From contig SFGY01000049.1 of NCBI GenBank assembly GCA_004556455.1, forward strand, positions 1 through 7,702: DNA of 7,702 nucleotides, read 5' to 3'. This document shows positions 1 through 6,041 of the stretch, one piece after another (position 1 is the stretch's first letter; the number at the start of each line of letters is the position of its first letter). The notes under the pieces were generated by a model. It was not told the DNA's origin, made no database searches, and saw nothing but the letters and a program-made list of their open reading frames with translations. The position numbers and the translations under genes were made by a program. Source of the stretch: Clostridiales bacterium (GTDB lineage: Bacteria > Bacillota > Clostridia > Saccharofermentanales > DTU023).

Positions 1-257
1 TTGCTGTAGGCCACCGCCTGCTCCAGGCGTTCAGGCTGCATGACCGCAGAGGCCAGCATAAAGTCGCGGAAACTCTCCGCCAGCTCTGCTTCGACCTCCT
101 CACGCAGTTTCTGGTTGAGGCGGATGCGGTTAATAAACTGACGCATCAGCTCATCCTGCTTATCTTTGAGCAGTTTATGGCCGCGCCTCGCCGTCTCCAG
201 ACGGCGTTTGAGCATGGAAAGCACCATGCGGGTGGGATTAACTTTTAGTCGTGCCAT
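1..257 (-). CDS. ntpD: V-type ATP synthase subunit D, N-terminal part (3' end off the window)
   Basis: Subunit D is the central rotor shaft. Its two long N- and C-terminal helices form a coiled coil that enters the A3B3 head and transmits rotation to subunits F, C and the K ring. Reading from the ATG at 257-255, 85 complete codons are visible before the window edge, roughly 40% of the usual ~200-residue protein. The protein opens MARLKVNPTRM and continues through RGHKLLKDKQDELMRQFI (about residues 25-42), which is the family's hallmark N-terminal helix; the rest is charged and helical. The start is chosen because it matches the family N-terminus and has AAGAGG three bases upstream. No stop interrupts the frame. 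It follows ntpB after an unusually long 147-bp gap. An in-frame GTG 15 codons upstream could extend it, but that extension does not look like the family. Also called atpD. Confidence 0.95.
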   Translation of the reverse strand, partial: MARLKVNPTRMVLSMLKRRLETARRGHKLLKDKQDELMRQFINRIRLNQKLREEVEAELAESFRDFMLASAVMQPERLEQAVAYS

Positions 258-279
258 AAGCCTCTTCTTTCTGCTGCAG

Positions 280-314
280 CTGTCCTGGCCGCCTGCTGAC
301 ACTGTCCTGGCCGC
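280..314 (-). repeat. Two 13-bp direct repeats upstream of ntpD
   Basis: On the plus strand CTGTCCTGGCCGC occurs at 280-292 and again at 302-314, identical over 13 bases with a 22-bp period. On the mRNA both copies read GCGGCCAGGACAG. Either copy could pair with the CCTGGCC segment at 321-327, so the two possible hairpins would be mutually exclusive. The repeat is seen directly; any role is inference. Confidence 0.7.
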
Positions 315-335
315 AGTTCAGGCCAGGAACACAGT
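301..335 (-). promoter_or_regulatory. Intercistronic RNA hairpin before ntpD
   Basis: On the transcribed strand, bases 335-321 can pair with 312-301. ACTGT pairs with ACAGT and CCTGGCC pairs with GGCCAGG, separated by a 3-base GTT bulge on the 5' arm and closed by an 8-base loop (TGAACTGC). The stem therefore has 12 pairs and is GC-rich on the loop side. It lies about 45 bases upstream of the ntpD start codon and lacks a trailing U tract. It could be an mRNA processing or stability element, or a translational modulator of ntpD; nothing in the sequence proves it is functional. Confidence 0.45.
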
Positions 336-404
336 CCAGGGCTGCCTGCGCTCCGTAAAGCTCGGGTGAGCCCGGGCCTCCGTGTCGTCTGCGCTCAGCT
401 TACC

Positions 405-1778
405 TTACGCCTCGGGAAAGTACTCGTCGAGCAGCTTGTCGCTGATGCGCTTCAGTTCGGCGCGGGGCAGCATACGGAGCAGGGACCAGCCCAGATCCAG
501 CGTCTCCGCTATGCTGCGGTTGGTGCTGAAGCCCTGGTTCACATAGCGCTCGTCAAACTCATCCGAGAAGCGGGCAAAGGCCAGATCGGTATCGGAGAGA
601 GCCGATTCGCCCAGAATCGTGGCCAGCTCCTTGGCTTCGCGTCCGCGGGCCACAGCGGCATAGATCTGGTTCATGGTCGCCGCGTGATCCTTGCGGGTCT
701 TGCCTTCACCGATCCCCTTATCTTTAAGGCGGGAAAGCGAGGGCAGAGCGTTGATGGGCGGCTGAATGCCCTTATTGAAGATATCCCCCGAAAGGATGAT
801 CTGCCCTTCGGTAATGTAGCCGGTGAGGTCCGGGATGGGGTGGGTGATATCGTTTTCCGGCATGGTCAGGATAGGGATCTGCGTAATGCTTCCCTCGCGG
901 CCTTTAATACGTCCGGCGCGCTCGTAAATCTGCGAGAGGTCGGTGTAGAGGTAGCCCGGATAGCCGCGGCGTCCCGGCACTTCTTTGCGGGCCGCCGAAA
1001 CTTCACGCAGGGCGTCCGCATAGTTGGTCATATCCGTCATGATGACGAGGACGTGCATGTTCTTCTCAAAAGCCAGATACTCGGCTGCGGTCAGAGCCAT
1101 GCGCGGGGTGGAAATACGCTCAATCGTCGGGTCGTTCGCTAGGTTGATAAAGAGCACGGCGCGGTCGATGGCCCCGGATTCACGGAAGTCATTCATGAAA
1201 AACTGTGATTCTTCAAAGGTGATGCCCATGGCCGCAAAGACGACGGCGAATTTTTCGCGGCTGCCCGGCACGGTGGCCTGGCGGGCAATCTGTGCAGCGA
1301 GCTGGTTGTGCGGCAGACCGTTGCCGGAGAAAATCGGCAGTTTCTGGCCGCGGACCAGCGTATTCAGGCCGTCGATGACGGAAACCCCGGTTTGAATAAA
1401 TTCGGAGGGGTAGTCGCGGGCGTAGGGGTTGATGGGCAGACCATTGATGTCCCGGCGCTCCTCCGCGATGAGGCGGGGGCCATCATCGATCGGCTCGCCC
1501 ATGCCGTCAAAAATACGCCCGATCATATCCTCGGAAACACCGAGTTCCAGCGGCTTGCCCAGAAAGCGCACACTCGTCTCCGGCAGGTTGATACCAGCCG
1601 AGCCTTCAAAAAGCTGAACCAGAGCAAAACCATCGCCCACTTCCAGCACTTTGCCGCGGCGCTGCTCACCGTTCTGCAGGCGGATATCGACCAGTTCTTC
1701 GTATTTAACTCCCTCAACCTCGGTGACCAGCATCAGAGGGCCGGAGATTTCTTTAACGGTTTGATATTCTTTCAGCAT
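405..1778 (-). CDS. ntpB: V-type ATP synthase subunit B (non-catalytic head subunit)
   Basis: Subunit B alternates with A in the cytoplasmic A3B3 hexamer and completes the nucleotide sites at the A-B interfaces without hydrolysing ATP itself. The 457-residue product is the usual full length (about 460). Residues 1-75 are the N-terminal beta-barrel. The alpha/beta core follows, with TGVSVIDGLNTLVRGQKLPIF at 130-150 and the degenerate P-loop SGNGLPHN at 151-158, which lacks the GKT of a true Walker A and marks a B-type subunit. The conserved RRGYPGYLYTDLSQIYERAG lies at 270-289. Arg350 in PSLSRL sits where the arginine finger reaches the catalytic site of A; in E. hirae NtpB this is also residue 350. 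The ATG start has AGGAGGA at 1784-1790, five bases upstream, and follows ntpA by 15 bp. The gene is intact. Also called atpB. Confidence 0.98.
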   Translation of the reverse strand: MLKEYQTVKEISGPLMLVTEVEGVKYEELVDIRLQNGEQRRGKVLEVGDGFALVQLFEGSAGINLPETSVRFLGKPLELGVSEDMIGRIFDGMGEPIDDGPRLIAEERRDINGLPINPYARDYPSEFIQTGVSVIDGLNTLVRGQKLPIFSGNGLPHNQLAAQIARQATVPGSREKFAVVFAAMGITFEESQFFMNDFRESGAIDRAVLFINLANDPTIERISTPRMALTAAEYLAFEKNMHVLVIMTDMTNYADALREVSAARKEVPGRRGYPGYLYTDLSQIYERAGRIKGREGSITQIPILTMPENDITHPIPDLTGYITEGQIILSGDIFNKGIQPPINALPSLSRLKDKGIGEGKTRKDHAATMNQIYAAVARGREAKELATILGESALSDTDLAFARFSDEFDERYVNQGFSTNRSIAETLDLGWSLLRMLPRAELKRISDKLLDEYFPEA

Positions 1779-1783
1779 TTTTC

Positions 1784-1790
1784 TCCTCCT
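1784..1790 (-). promoter_or_regulatory. Strong ribosome binding site of ntpB
   Basis: The mRNA reads AGGAGGA five bases before the ATG, within the 15-bp gap after the ntpA stop codon. It fixes the ATG at 1778-1776 as the start and suggests ntpB is translated efficiently on its own site. Confidence 0.8.
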
Positions 1791-1793
1791 CGA

Positions 1794-3560
1794 TCAGCGG
1801 CCGCTCTCCGCGTCTTCTTCACGCGCCGCTCTCAGCTCGCGGAAGGCCGATTTAATGTCCTCCTGCAGCACTGTAATGCGCTCGAGTTCGGCTTCGGGAA
1901 TAAAACGCATCCGCGAGATTTGATTGGTCAGCGGCAGGGCGGTGATTTCGCGGAGATAGACGCCCTTTTCCAGGGCAAGCCCGGCCTCGTGATAAAAGAG
2001 CAGGATCACTCCGAGCATGGCCTTTTGCTTGGCCGGTGAACAGTAGGTGTCCACCTCGTCGAAAGCATTCTGCTGGAGGAAGTCCTCGCGCAGGGACTTC
2101 GTCGTAAACAGCTTGAGCTGATCCGCTTCGGAGAGGGTGTCCTGACCCACGAGGCGCACAATTTCCTGCAGGTTCTGCTCATCCTGGAGCAGCGCCATGG
2201 CCTCTTTGCGCAGGTCGGAAAAGCCGTCCAGGCGCTCATCGAAGGCGCGATCCATCTTGTCCTGGTAGAGCGAATAGGAGTTCAGCCAGTTAATCGCCGG
2301 GAAGTGACGGGCATAGGAGAGGGCGTAGTCAAGACCCCAGAAAACTTTGACGATACGCAGCGTGGACTGGGTGACCGGTTCAGAAAGGTCGCCGCCCGGA
2401 GGCGAGACCGCGCCGATAATGGAAAGACTGCCCAGTCGCTCGTCGGAGCCGAGGCAGCGCACCTTGCCGGAACGCTCGTAAAAGTCGGCGACACGGGAAC
2501 CCAGGTAAGCGGGATAACCTTCATCACCGGGCATTTCCTCCAGGCGGCCGCTCATTTCGCGCAGAGCCTCAGCCCAGCGGGAGGTGGAGTCGGCCATCAG
2601 AGCGACGGAATAGCCCATATCGCGATAGTATTCAGCAATCGTGACACCTGTATAAATGGAAGCTTCACGCGCGGCCACCGGCATATTGGAGGTGTTGGCA
2701 ATGAGCACCACCTTGTGCATCAGGGACTTGCCGCTCTTCGGGTCAATGATGTCCGGAAATTCCATGAGCACGTCCGTCATCTCGTTGCCGCGCTCGCCGC
2801 AGCCAATGTAAACGATGACGTCGGCATCGGCCCATTTGGCCAGCTGATGCTGGATGACCGTCTTACCGGAACCGAAAGGCCCAGGTATGGCGGCGGTTCC
2901 GCCCTGAGCCACCGGGAAAAAGGTATCAATGACACGCTGACCCGTGACCAGAGGTTCTTTCGGGTCAAGCTTATAGCGGTAGGGGCGGCTGCGGCGCACC
3001 GGCCAGCGCTGCATCATGGTGACTTCGTGCCCGCCCACAACGGCAATCGGCTCTTCCACCGTCGCCTCGCAGTCGGCAATCTTTTCGACCGGGCCGCTGA
3101 CCCCCACGGGAACCAGGATCTTCAATTCAATGAGGTCCGTCTCCTGAACGGTCCCCAGCACATCTCCCGGCTCCACGGTGTCGCCGACTTTGGCCACAGC
3201 CTTAAAAGCCCAGCGCTTTTCACGGTTCAGAGCAGGGGCCGTCACGCCCTTGGCGAGGAAGGCTCCGGAGAGGTCCGCGAGTTTTTCCAGAGGGCGCAGG
3301 ATACCGTCGTAAATATTGCCGATCAAGCCCGGCCCCAGTTCGACGGAGAGCGGCGAACCGGTGGAAACTACAGCTTCGCCCGGGCCAATTCCGGTCGTTT
3401 CTTCATAGACCTGAATGGAGGCTTTGCCCTCGCGCATCTCAATGATCTCGCCCACGAGCCGATTGGCCGAAACTTCCACGACGTCGTTGATATTGGCTTC
3501 CTCCATGCCGATCGCTTCCACAAGCGGTCCGGAGACTTTGGTAATCGTTCCCTGTTTCAA
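1794..3560 (-). CDS. ntpA: V-type ATP synthase catalytic subunit A
   Basis: This is the catalytic subunit of the A3B3 head, which couples ATP hydrolysis or synthesis to rotation of the D-F shaft. At 588 residues it has the normal length for the family. Residues 1-70 form the N-terminal barrel (KVSGPLVEA near the start). About 110-190 is the 'non-homologous region' that distinguishes A from F1 beta. The Walker A motif GPFGSGKT is at 227-234, the catalytic glutamate is Glu256 in GCGERGNE (253-260), and the Walker B strand SVALMADS is at 318-325. All key residues look intact. The codon at the conserved N-terminus is TTG, preceded by GAGGAAA with a six-base spacer to GAGG, and MKQGTITKVSGPLV aligns with the family start, so TTG is the likely initiator. 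It lies 23 bp after ntpF and 15 bp before ntpB. Also called atpA. Confidence 0.98.
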   Translation of the reverse strand: MKQGTITKVSGPLVEAIGMEEANINDVVEVSANRLVGEIIEMREGKASIQVYEETTGIGPGEAVVSTGSPLSVELGPGLIGNIYDGILRPLEKLADLSGAFLAKGVTAPALNREKRWAFKAVAKVGDTVEPGDVLGTVQETDLIELKILVPVGVSGPVEKIADCEATVEEPIAVVGGHEVTMMQRWPVRRSRPYRYKLDPKEPLVTGQRVIDTFFPVAQGGTAAIPGPFGSGKTVIQHQLAKWADADVIVYIGCGERGNEMTDVLMEFPDIIDPKSGKSLMHKVVLIANTSNMPVAAREASIYTGVTIAEYYRDMGYSVALMADSTSRWAEALREMSGRLEEMPGDEGYPAYLGSRVADFYERSGKVRCLGSDERLGSLSIIGAVSPPGGDLSEPVTQSTLRIVKVFWGLDYALSYARHFPAINWLNSYSLYQDKMDRAFDERLDGFSDLRKEAMALLQDEQNLQEIVRLVGQDTLSEADQLKLFTTKSLREDFLQQNAFDEVDTYCSPAKQKAMLGVILLFYHEAGLALEKGVYLREITALPLTNQISRMRFIPEAELERITVLQEDIKSAFRELRAAREEDAESGR

Positions 3561-3563
3561 TGC

Positions 3564-3570
3564 TTTCCTC
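3564..3570 (-). promoter_or_regulatory. Ribosome binding site supporting the TTG start of ntpA
   Basis: The mRNA reads GAGGAAA, with the GAGG core six bases before the TTG at 3560-3558. Its position, together with the conserved protein N-terminus beginning exactly there, decides for TTG over any downstream ATG. Confidence 0.7.
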
Positions 3571-3583
3571 GCTTTCTCGACCG

Positions 3584-3904
3584 TTAATCCAGGATATTGC
3601 GGCCTACGGCCTTTTCCACACGTTTGCTGATAGCCGCCCGACCAAGTCCCAGGCTGCCGCCGCGGTCAGGAATCAAAATAATCGCCGGGGTAATTTCGCC
3701 GATATAGCGCTCGACGGTTTCCGGAATTTGCTCCGCCAGCCGCTCCGTGAGAAAAATCACGGCGCTGCCCTCACGTGCCAGCCGATCCACCGCGTTGCGC
3801 GCCTCATCCGGCGTTTTGGGCGTGGCGACTTCCAGGCCAAGGGCACGGAAGCCAAGGACGGATTCGCGGTCGCCAACTACAGCAACTTTGAGACTTTTTG
3901 TCAT
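3584..3904 (-). CDS. ntpG: V-type ATP synthase subunit F (central stalk)
   Basis: Subunit F is a small Rossmann-like protein that binds the D shaft and joins it to the C socket as part of the rotor. The 106-residue product has the family length (about 100-110). It begins LKVAVVGDRESVLGFRALGL (residues 5-24), the diagnostic N-terminal strand and helix. AVIFLTERLAEQIPE follows at about 48-62, then TPAIILIPDRGG at about 72-83, and it ends with an amphipathic C-terminal helix. The ATG is preceded by AGGAGG at 3912-3917 with a seven-base spacer. It sits 18 bp after ntpC and 23 bp before ntpA, its standard place. In E. hirae nomenclature this gene is ntpG; many annotations use atpF. It is not related to the F1Fo atpF (b subunit). 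Confidence 0.96.
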   Translation of the reverse strand: MTKSLKVAVVGDRESVLGFRALGLEVATPKTPDEARNAVDRLAREGSAVIFLTERLAEQIPETVERYIGEITPAIILIPDRGGSLGLGRAAISKRVEKAVGRNILD

Positions 3905-3922
3905 CTTTCTCCCTCCTCAGGC

Positions 3923-4969
3923 TCAGCGACCGGCCACTCTCAGCCGATTTTCCCGGACCTCTGCTTTGCCGCCGCTCTGCAGCGAAACCAGCAGGATCCG
4001 CAGGTTCAAAATTTCCATCTGGCGGCAGAGCGCATAGCCAAACAGCACTTCCGGCCCATAGGTGACCTTAAGAGCCTCGCGGGCCGCACGCAGCGTGGCC
4101 TCGTCCCGAGCTTTTTCCAGTTTGGCGGGATCTCGCCCGGCCAGAGCCGACACCACGGCGGAGAGCAGAGGTTCACGGAAAGGCAGCTTGCGGGTAAAGC
4201 TTTCACCCCCAAGCTCTTCGTCCCTCAGCTCAGAAACCAGGCGAGAAAGCGTGGCCTTCGCCAGCTCACCCCCTGGAATAAAAGCCAGGGCAAAACGTTC
4301 TGCCGATCCTCCGCTGACACGCAGGCGCAGCGCCGTTCCGAGATTCTGCAGATCAACGCGCGTGCGCACCCAGTTCTCGATGAGCGGCGACTCCAGCTGC
4401 CGCGCCAGCTCCAGCTCTGCGGCATAAAGAGCGCGGTCGAGAACAAATTCCCCGCGCTGCAGATCCGCCGTATTGGTGAGTTCTTCCAGCGCTTCGCTCA
4501 GAGCCTTTTCCTGGAGACTTTCACGGGGATTGCGCTCGGGCTGCTCCGCAAGTTTGCGGAGATAGAGCAGATTCTGACCCGGAACCTCCATCAGCAGCTG
4601 CGAAAAATCTTTGCCCAGCACCTGCTGTTTCAGGAGAATTTTCAGGTTATGAAACTCATCTTCAAGGGTAAAAAGCTCGAGCAGAGGACTTCCCGGTGCC
4701 GCTTCAGCCAGTTCGCGGCTGAGGCGTGCACTTTCCTCATGGAGGACTTCTTCATAGGAAAGCTCTTCCGGGGCACGGCTCAGATTCACCCCATAGGGCG
4801 TTTCACGGAAAAGGCGCAAAGCTTCCTCATAGTCTGTGGCTGCAAAAAGCTGCTGCAGCTGCTGCGGGGTCAGCAGGCATTTTTCCGCCACGCGAATGCG
4901 CGAGGAAGCATAAATGTAATCCTCGCGGCTCTTATAATCTCTGCCCCTGGCGGCTCCCACAGAGCTCAT
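3923..4969 (-). CDS. ntpC: V-type ATP synthase subunit C (d-type rotor socket)
   Basis: This all-helical subunit caps the cytoplasmic face of the K ring and holds the foot of the D-F shaft, linking head and membrane rotor. It is homologous to eukaryotic subunit d and archaeal/Thermus subunit C. The 348-residue product is within the family range (about 320-385). The N-terminus DYIYASSRIRVAEKCLLT (about residues 15-32) is the typical opening; the remainder is Leu/Glu/Arg-rich with repeated short helical bundles and no predicted membrane segment. Its ATG overlaps the ntpE stop as ATGA at 4969-4966, and no clean Shine-Dalgarno sequence is visible before it (only a G-rich tract), which suggests translational coupling to ntpE. 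It ends 18 bp before the subunit F gene. Sequence conservation in this family is low, so the call leans on both the N-terminal motif and the gene order. Confidence 0.94.
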   Translation of the reverse strand: MSSVGAARGRDYKSREDYIYASSRIRVAEKCLLTPQQLQQLFAATDYEEALRLFRETPYGVNLSRAPEELSYEEVLHEESARLSRELAEAAPGSPLLELFTLEDEFHNLKILLKQQVLGKDFSQLLMEVPGQNLLYLRKLAEQPERNPRESLQEKALSEALEELTNTADLQRGEFVLDRALYAAELELARQLESPLIENWVRTRVDLQNLGTALRLRVSGGSAERFALAFIPGGELAKATLSRLVSELRDEELGGESFTRKLPFREPLLSAVVSALAGRDPAKLEKARDEATLRAAREALKVTYGPEVLFGYALCRQMEILNLRILLVSLQSGGKAEVRENRLRVAGR

Positions 4970-5523
4970 GATCCGGCCCCCGTTAGAAATTCAAGCAACT
5001 GACTTTCCAGAACTTCGCGCTGATCGCGCAGGAGTTCGCAATAATCATGCTTCTCGATGACCCCGTTAGCCCGGCGCAGGGAAAAACCTGCGCAGAGAGA
5101 AGGATCTTCCTCGGCTTTTACCCCGGCGGGCAGCTGCACTTTTGCACCCGGCGGGATGAGCAGCTGATCGCCCGGCGCGAGCGGCTTAAGAGCCAGAGCC
5201 TCGGCAATAAGCCTGCTGAGTTCTTCGTCCGGCAGAGCTTTAAGTCGCGTTTCCGCTGCAGAAAGCACCTGTCCGATGAGATTCTGGCGGGCGCTCAGCA
5301 GCTTATCACGGGCTTCCAGCCTGGCATGCGCCAGACGGTGTTCCCGCAAAACCACGGCGTTATCACGTTCCTTTTTCAGCTGCTCCTCAGCCTCCGCAGC
5401 GGCGGCCTTCTTCTCAGCCTCCAAAAGGCCATCCAGCTTGGCCCTTGCCTCAGCAAGCAAATTCTCAGCCTGCGCTTGGGCGTCGTCCAGGATCTTTTGA
5501 CTTATTTTCGTAAGATTCGACAT
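4966..5523 (-). CDS. ntpE: V-type ATP synthase subunit E (peripheral stalk)
   Basis: Subunit E pairs with a G/H-type helix to form the peripheral stalks that keep the A3B3 head from rotating with the shaft. The product is 185 residues (E. hirae NtpE is slightly longer). Residues 1 to about 85 form a long charged Ala/Glu/Lys/Arg-rich helix (KISQKILDDAQAQAENLLAEA at the start), and the C-terminal half is a globular mixed domain. The family signature near the C-terminus is recognisable but divergent: CAGFSLRRANGVIEKHDY at about 142-159, where relatives have a GGF.L....I..N-like pattern. The ATG has GGAGGG seven bases upstream. It lies 20 bp after ntpK and overlaps ntpC by four bases. Its usual partner, the G/H-type subunit, is not in the window. 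Confidence 0.94.
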   Translation of the reverse strand: MSNLTKISQKILDDAQAQAENLLAEARAKLDGLLEAEKKAAAAEAEEQLKKERDNAVVLREHRLAHARLEARDKLLSARQNLIGQVLSAAETRLKALPDEELSRLIAEALALKPLAPGDQLLIPPGAKVQLPAGVKAEEDPSLCAGFSLRRANGVIEKHDYCELLRDQREVLESQLLEFLTGAGS

Positions 5524-5543
5524 CGTCCGCCCTCCATCCGCTC

Positions 5544-6023
5544 TTATTGAACGGCGTTGAGCAGCATCAGGGAGATAACCAGAGAGAGGATCGCATAGGT
5601 TTCGACCATAACGGCAAAGATAATGCCCTTGGTCGACTGCGACTCATTTTTGGTCAGGATATTGATGCCGGCGAGGGAAACGCGGGCCTGATAGTAAGCT
5701 GAGAAAAGACCGACAAAAGCCATGGGCAGGCAGGCCATTAAAATGCCGAGACCGCTCTGCAGGCTCATGTCCATACTTAGCTTGCGCAGCGAGAGAATGC
5801 CGATAATGAAACCATAGAGACCCTGGGTGCCCGGGAGCAGCTGAAGTATCAGGGAACGGGCGAATTTCTGAGGCTCATCAATCATGAGGGCCGCGCAGGA
5901 CTCACCGCACATGCCGACGGATTTCGCCGAGCCGATACCGGGCAAAAGCGCCGCGAGAGACGCTCCCAAAAGCCCCATAACCAGGCCGCCGTTGTTCGCA
6001 AATGAAAAGGCTTCCAAAAACAT
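5544..6023 (-). CDS. ntpK: V-type ATP synthase subunit K, duplicated Na+-type rotor proteolipid
   Basis: Subunit K forms the membrane rotor ring that carries the coupling ion. The 159-residue product has four hydrophobic helices, two tandem hairpins (about 13-33, 54-79, 90-115 and 131-156), like the 16-kDa V-type proteolipid. Only the second hairpin keeps the ion-binding carboxylate, Glu141 in MVETYAIL. The positions that bind sodium in the E. hirae NtpK ring (Leu61, Thr64, Gln65, Gln110, Glu139) are matched by Leu63, Thr66 and Gln67 in LLPGTQGLYGF, by Gln112 in YYQARV, and by Glu141, a constant offset of two. This supports Na+ coupling by homology. The ATG has AGGAGG with a seven-base spacer, and the gene starts 18 bp after ntpI. 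Also called atpK. Confidence 0.98.
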   Translation of the reverse strand: MFLEAFSFANNGGLVMGLLGASLAALLPGIGSAKSVGMCGESCAALMIDEPQKFARSLILQLLPGTQGLYGFIIGILSLRKLSMDMSLQSGLGILMACLPMAFVGLFSAYYQARVSLAGINILTKNESQSTKGIIFAVMVETYAILSLVISLMLLNAVQ

Positions 6024-6030
6024 TCTAATT

Positions 6031-6036
6031 CCTCCT
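6031..6036 (-). promoter_or_regulatory. Strong ribosome binding site of ntpK
   Basis: The mRNA reads AGGAGG with a seven-base AT-rich spacer before the ATG, the cleanest such site in the window. This fits the need for about ten copies of K per complex, although other genes here also have good sites. Confidence 0.75.
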
Positions 6037-6041
6037 ATGCT

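Larger units (their letters stand above)
258..404 (-). other. 147-bp ntpB-ntpD intercistronic region
   Basis: This is the only sizeable non-coding stretch in the window; all other junctions are 23 bp or less. It carries a 13-bp direct repeat, a GC-rich hairpin and a CCCGGG-containing short inverted repeat near 361-380. On the mRNA it ends with AAAGAAGAGG just before the ntpD start. No uridine run follows the hairpin, so it does not look like an intrinsic terminator, and I see no convincing -35/-10 promoter. The ntpB and ntpD frames are in register, separated by the ntpB TAA and a second in-frame TGA at 318-320. I infer a transcribed leader for ntpD within the same operon. Confidence 0.6.

Noticed and set aside
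151..158. Missing Walker A lysine in ntpB as a defect
   Set aside because: Loss of GKT is normal for the non-catalytic B subunit of V/A-type ATPases; the catalytic P-loop is on A.
301..335. Hairpin after ntpB as an intrinsic terminator
   Set aside because: No run of uridines follows the stem on the transcribed strand and ntpD continues downstream, so termination is not supported.
258..404. Degraded small gene or internal promoter between ntpB and ntpD
   Set aside because: The only open stretch is the 28-codon run after the ntpB stop, without start codon or family match, and no convincing -35/-10 pair was seen.
366..1142. 258-codon open frame on the plus strand opposite ntpB
   Set aside because: Antisense shadow of ntpB; no recognisable family.
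2304..3587. 427-codon open frame on the plus strand opposite ntpA
   Set aside because: It lies wholly antisense to an intact, motif-bearing catalytic subunit. Its product is a low-complexity Gly/His/Arg/Asn-rich chain with no recognisable domain, as expected from the reverse strand of GC-rich coding sequence.
3560..5002. 480-codon open frame on the plus strand opposite the subunit F and ntpC genes
   Set aside because: It spans two genes and their junction in antisense, is rich in Gln/Arg/Phe/His with no domain, and has no plausible ribosome binding site. It is a shadow of GC-biased coding.
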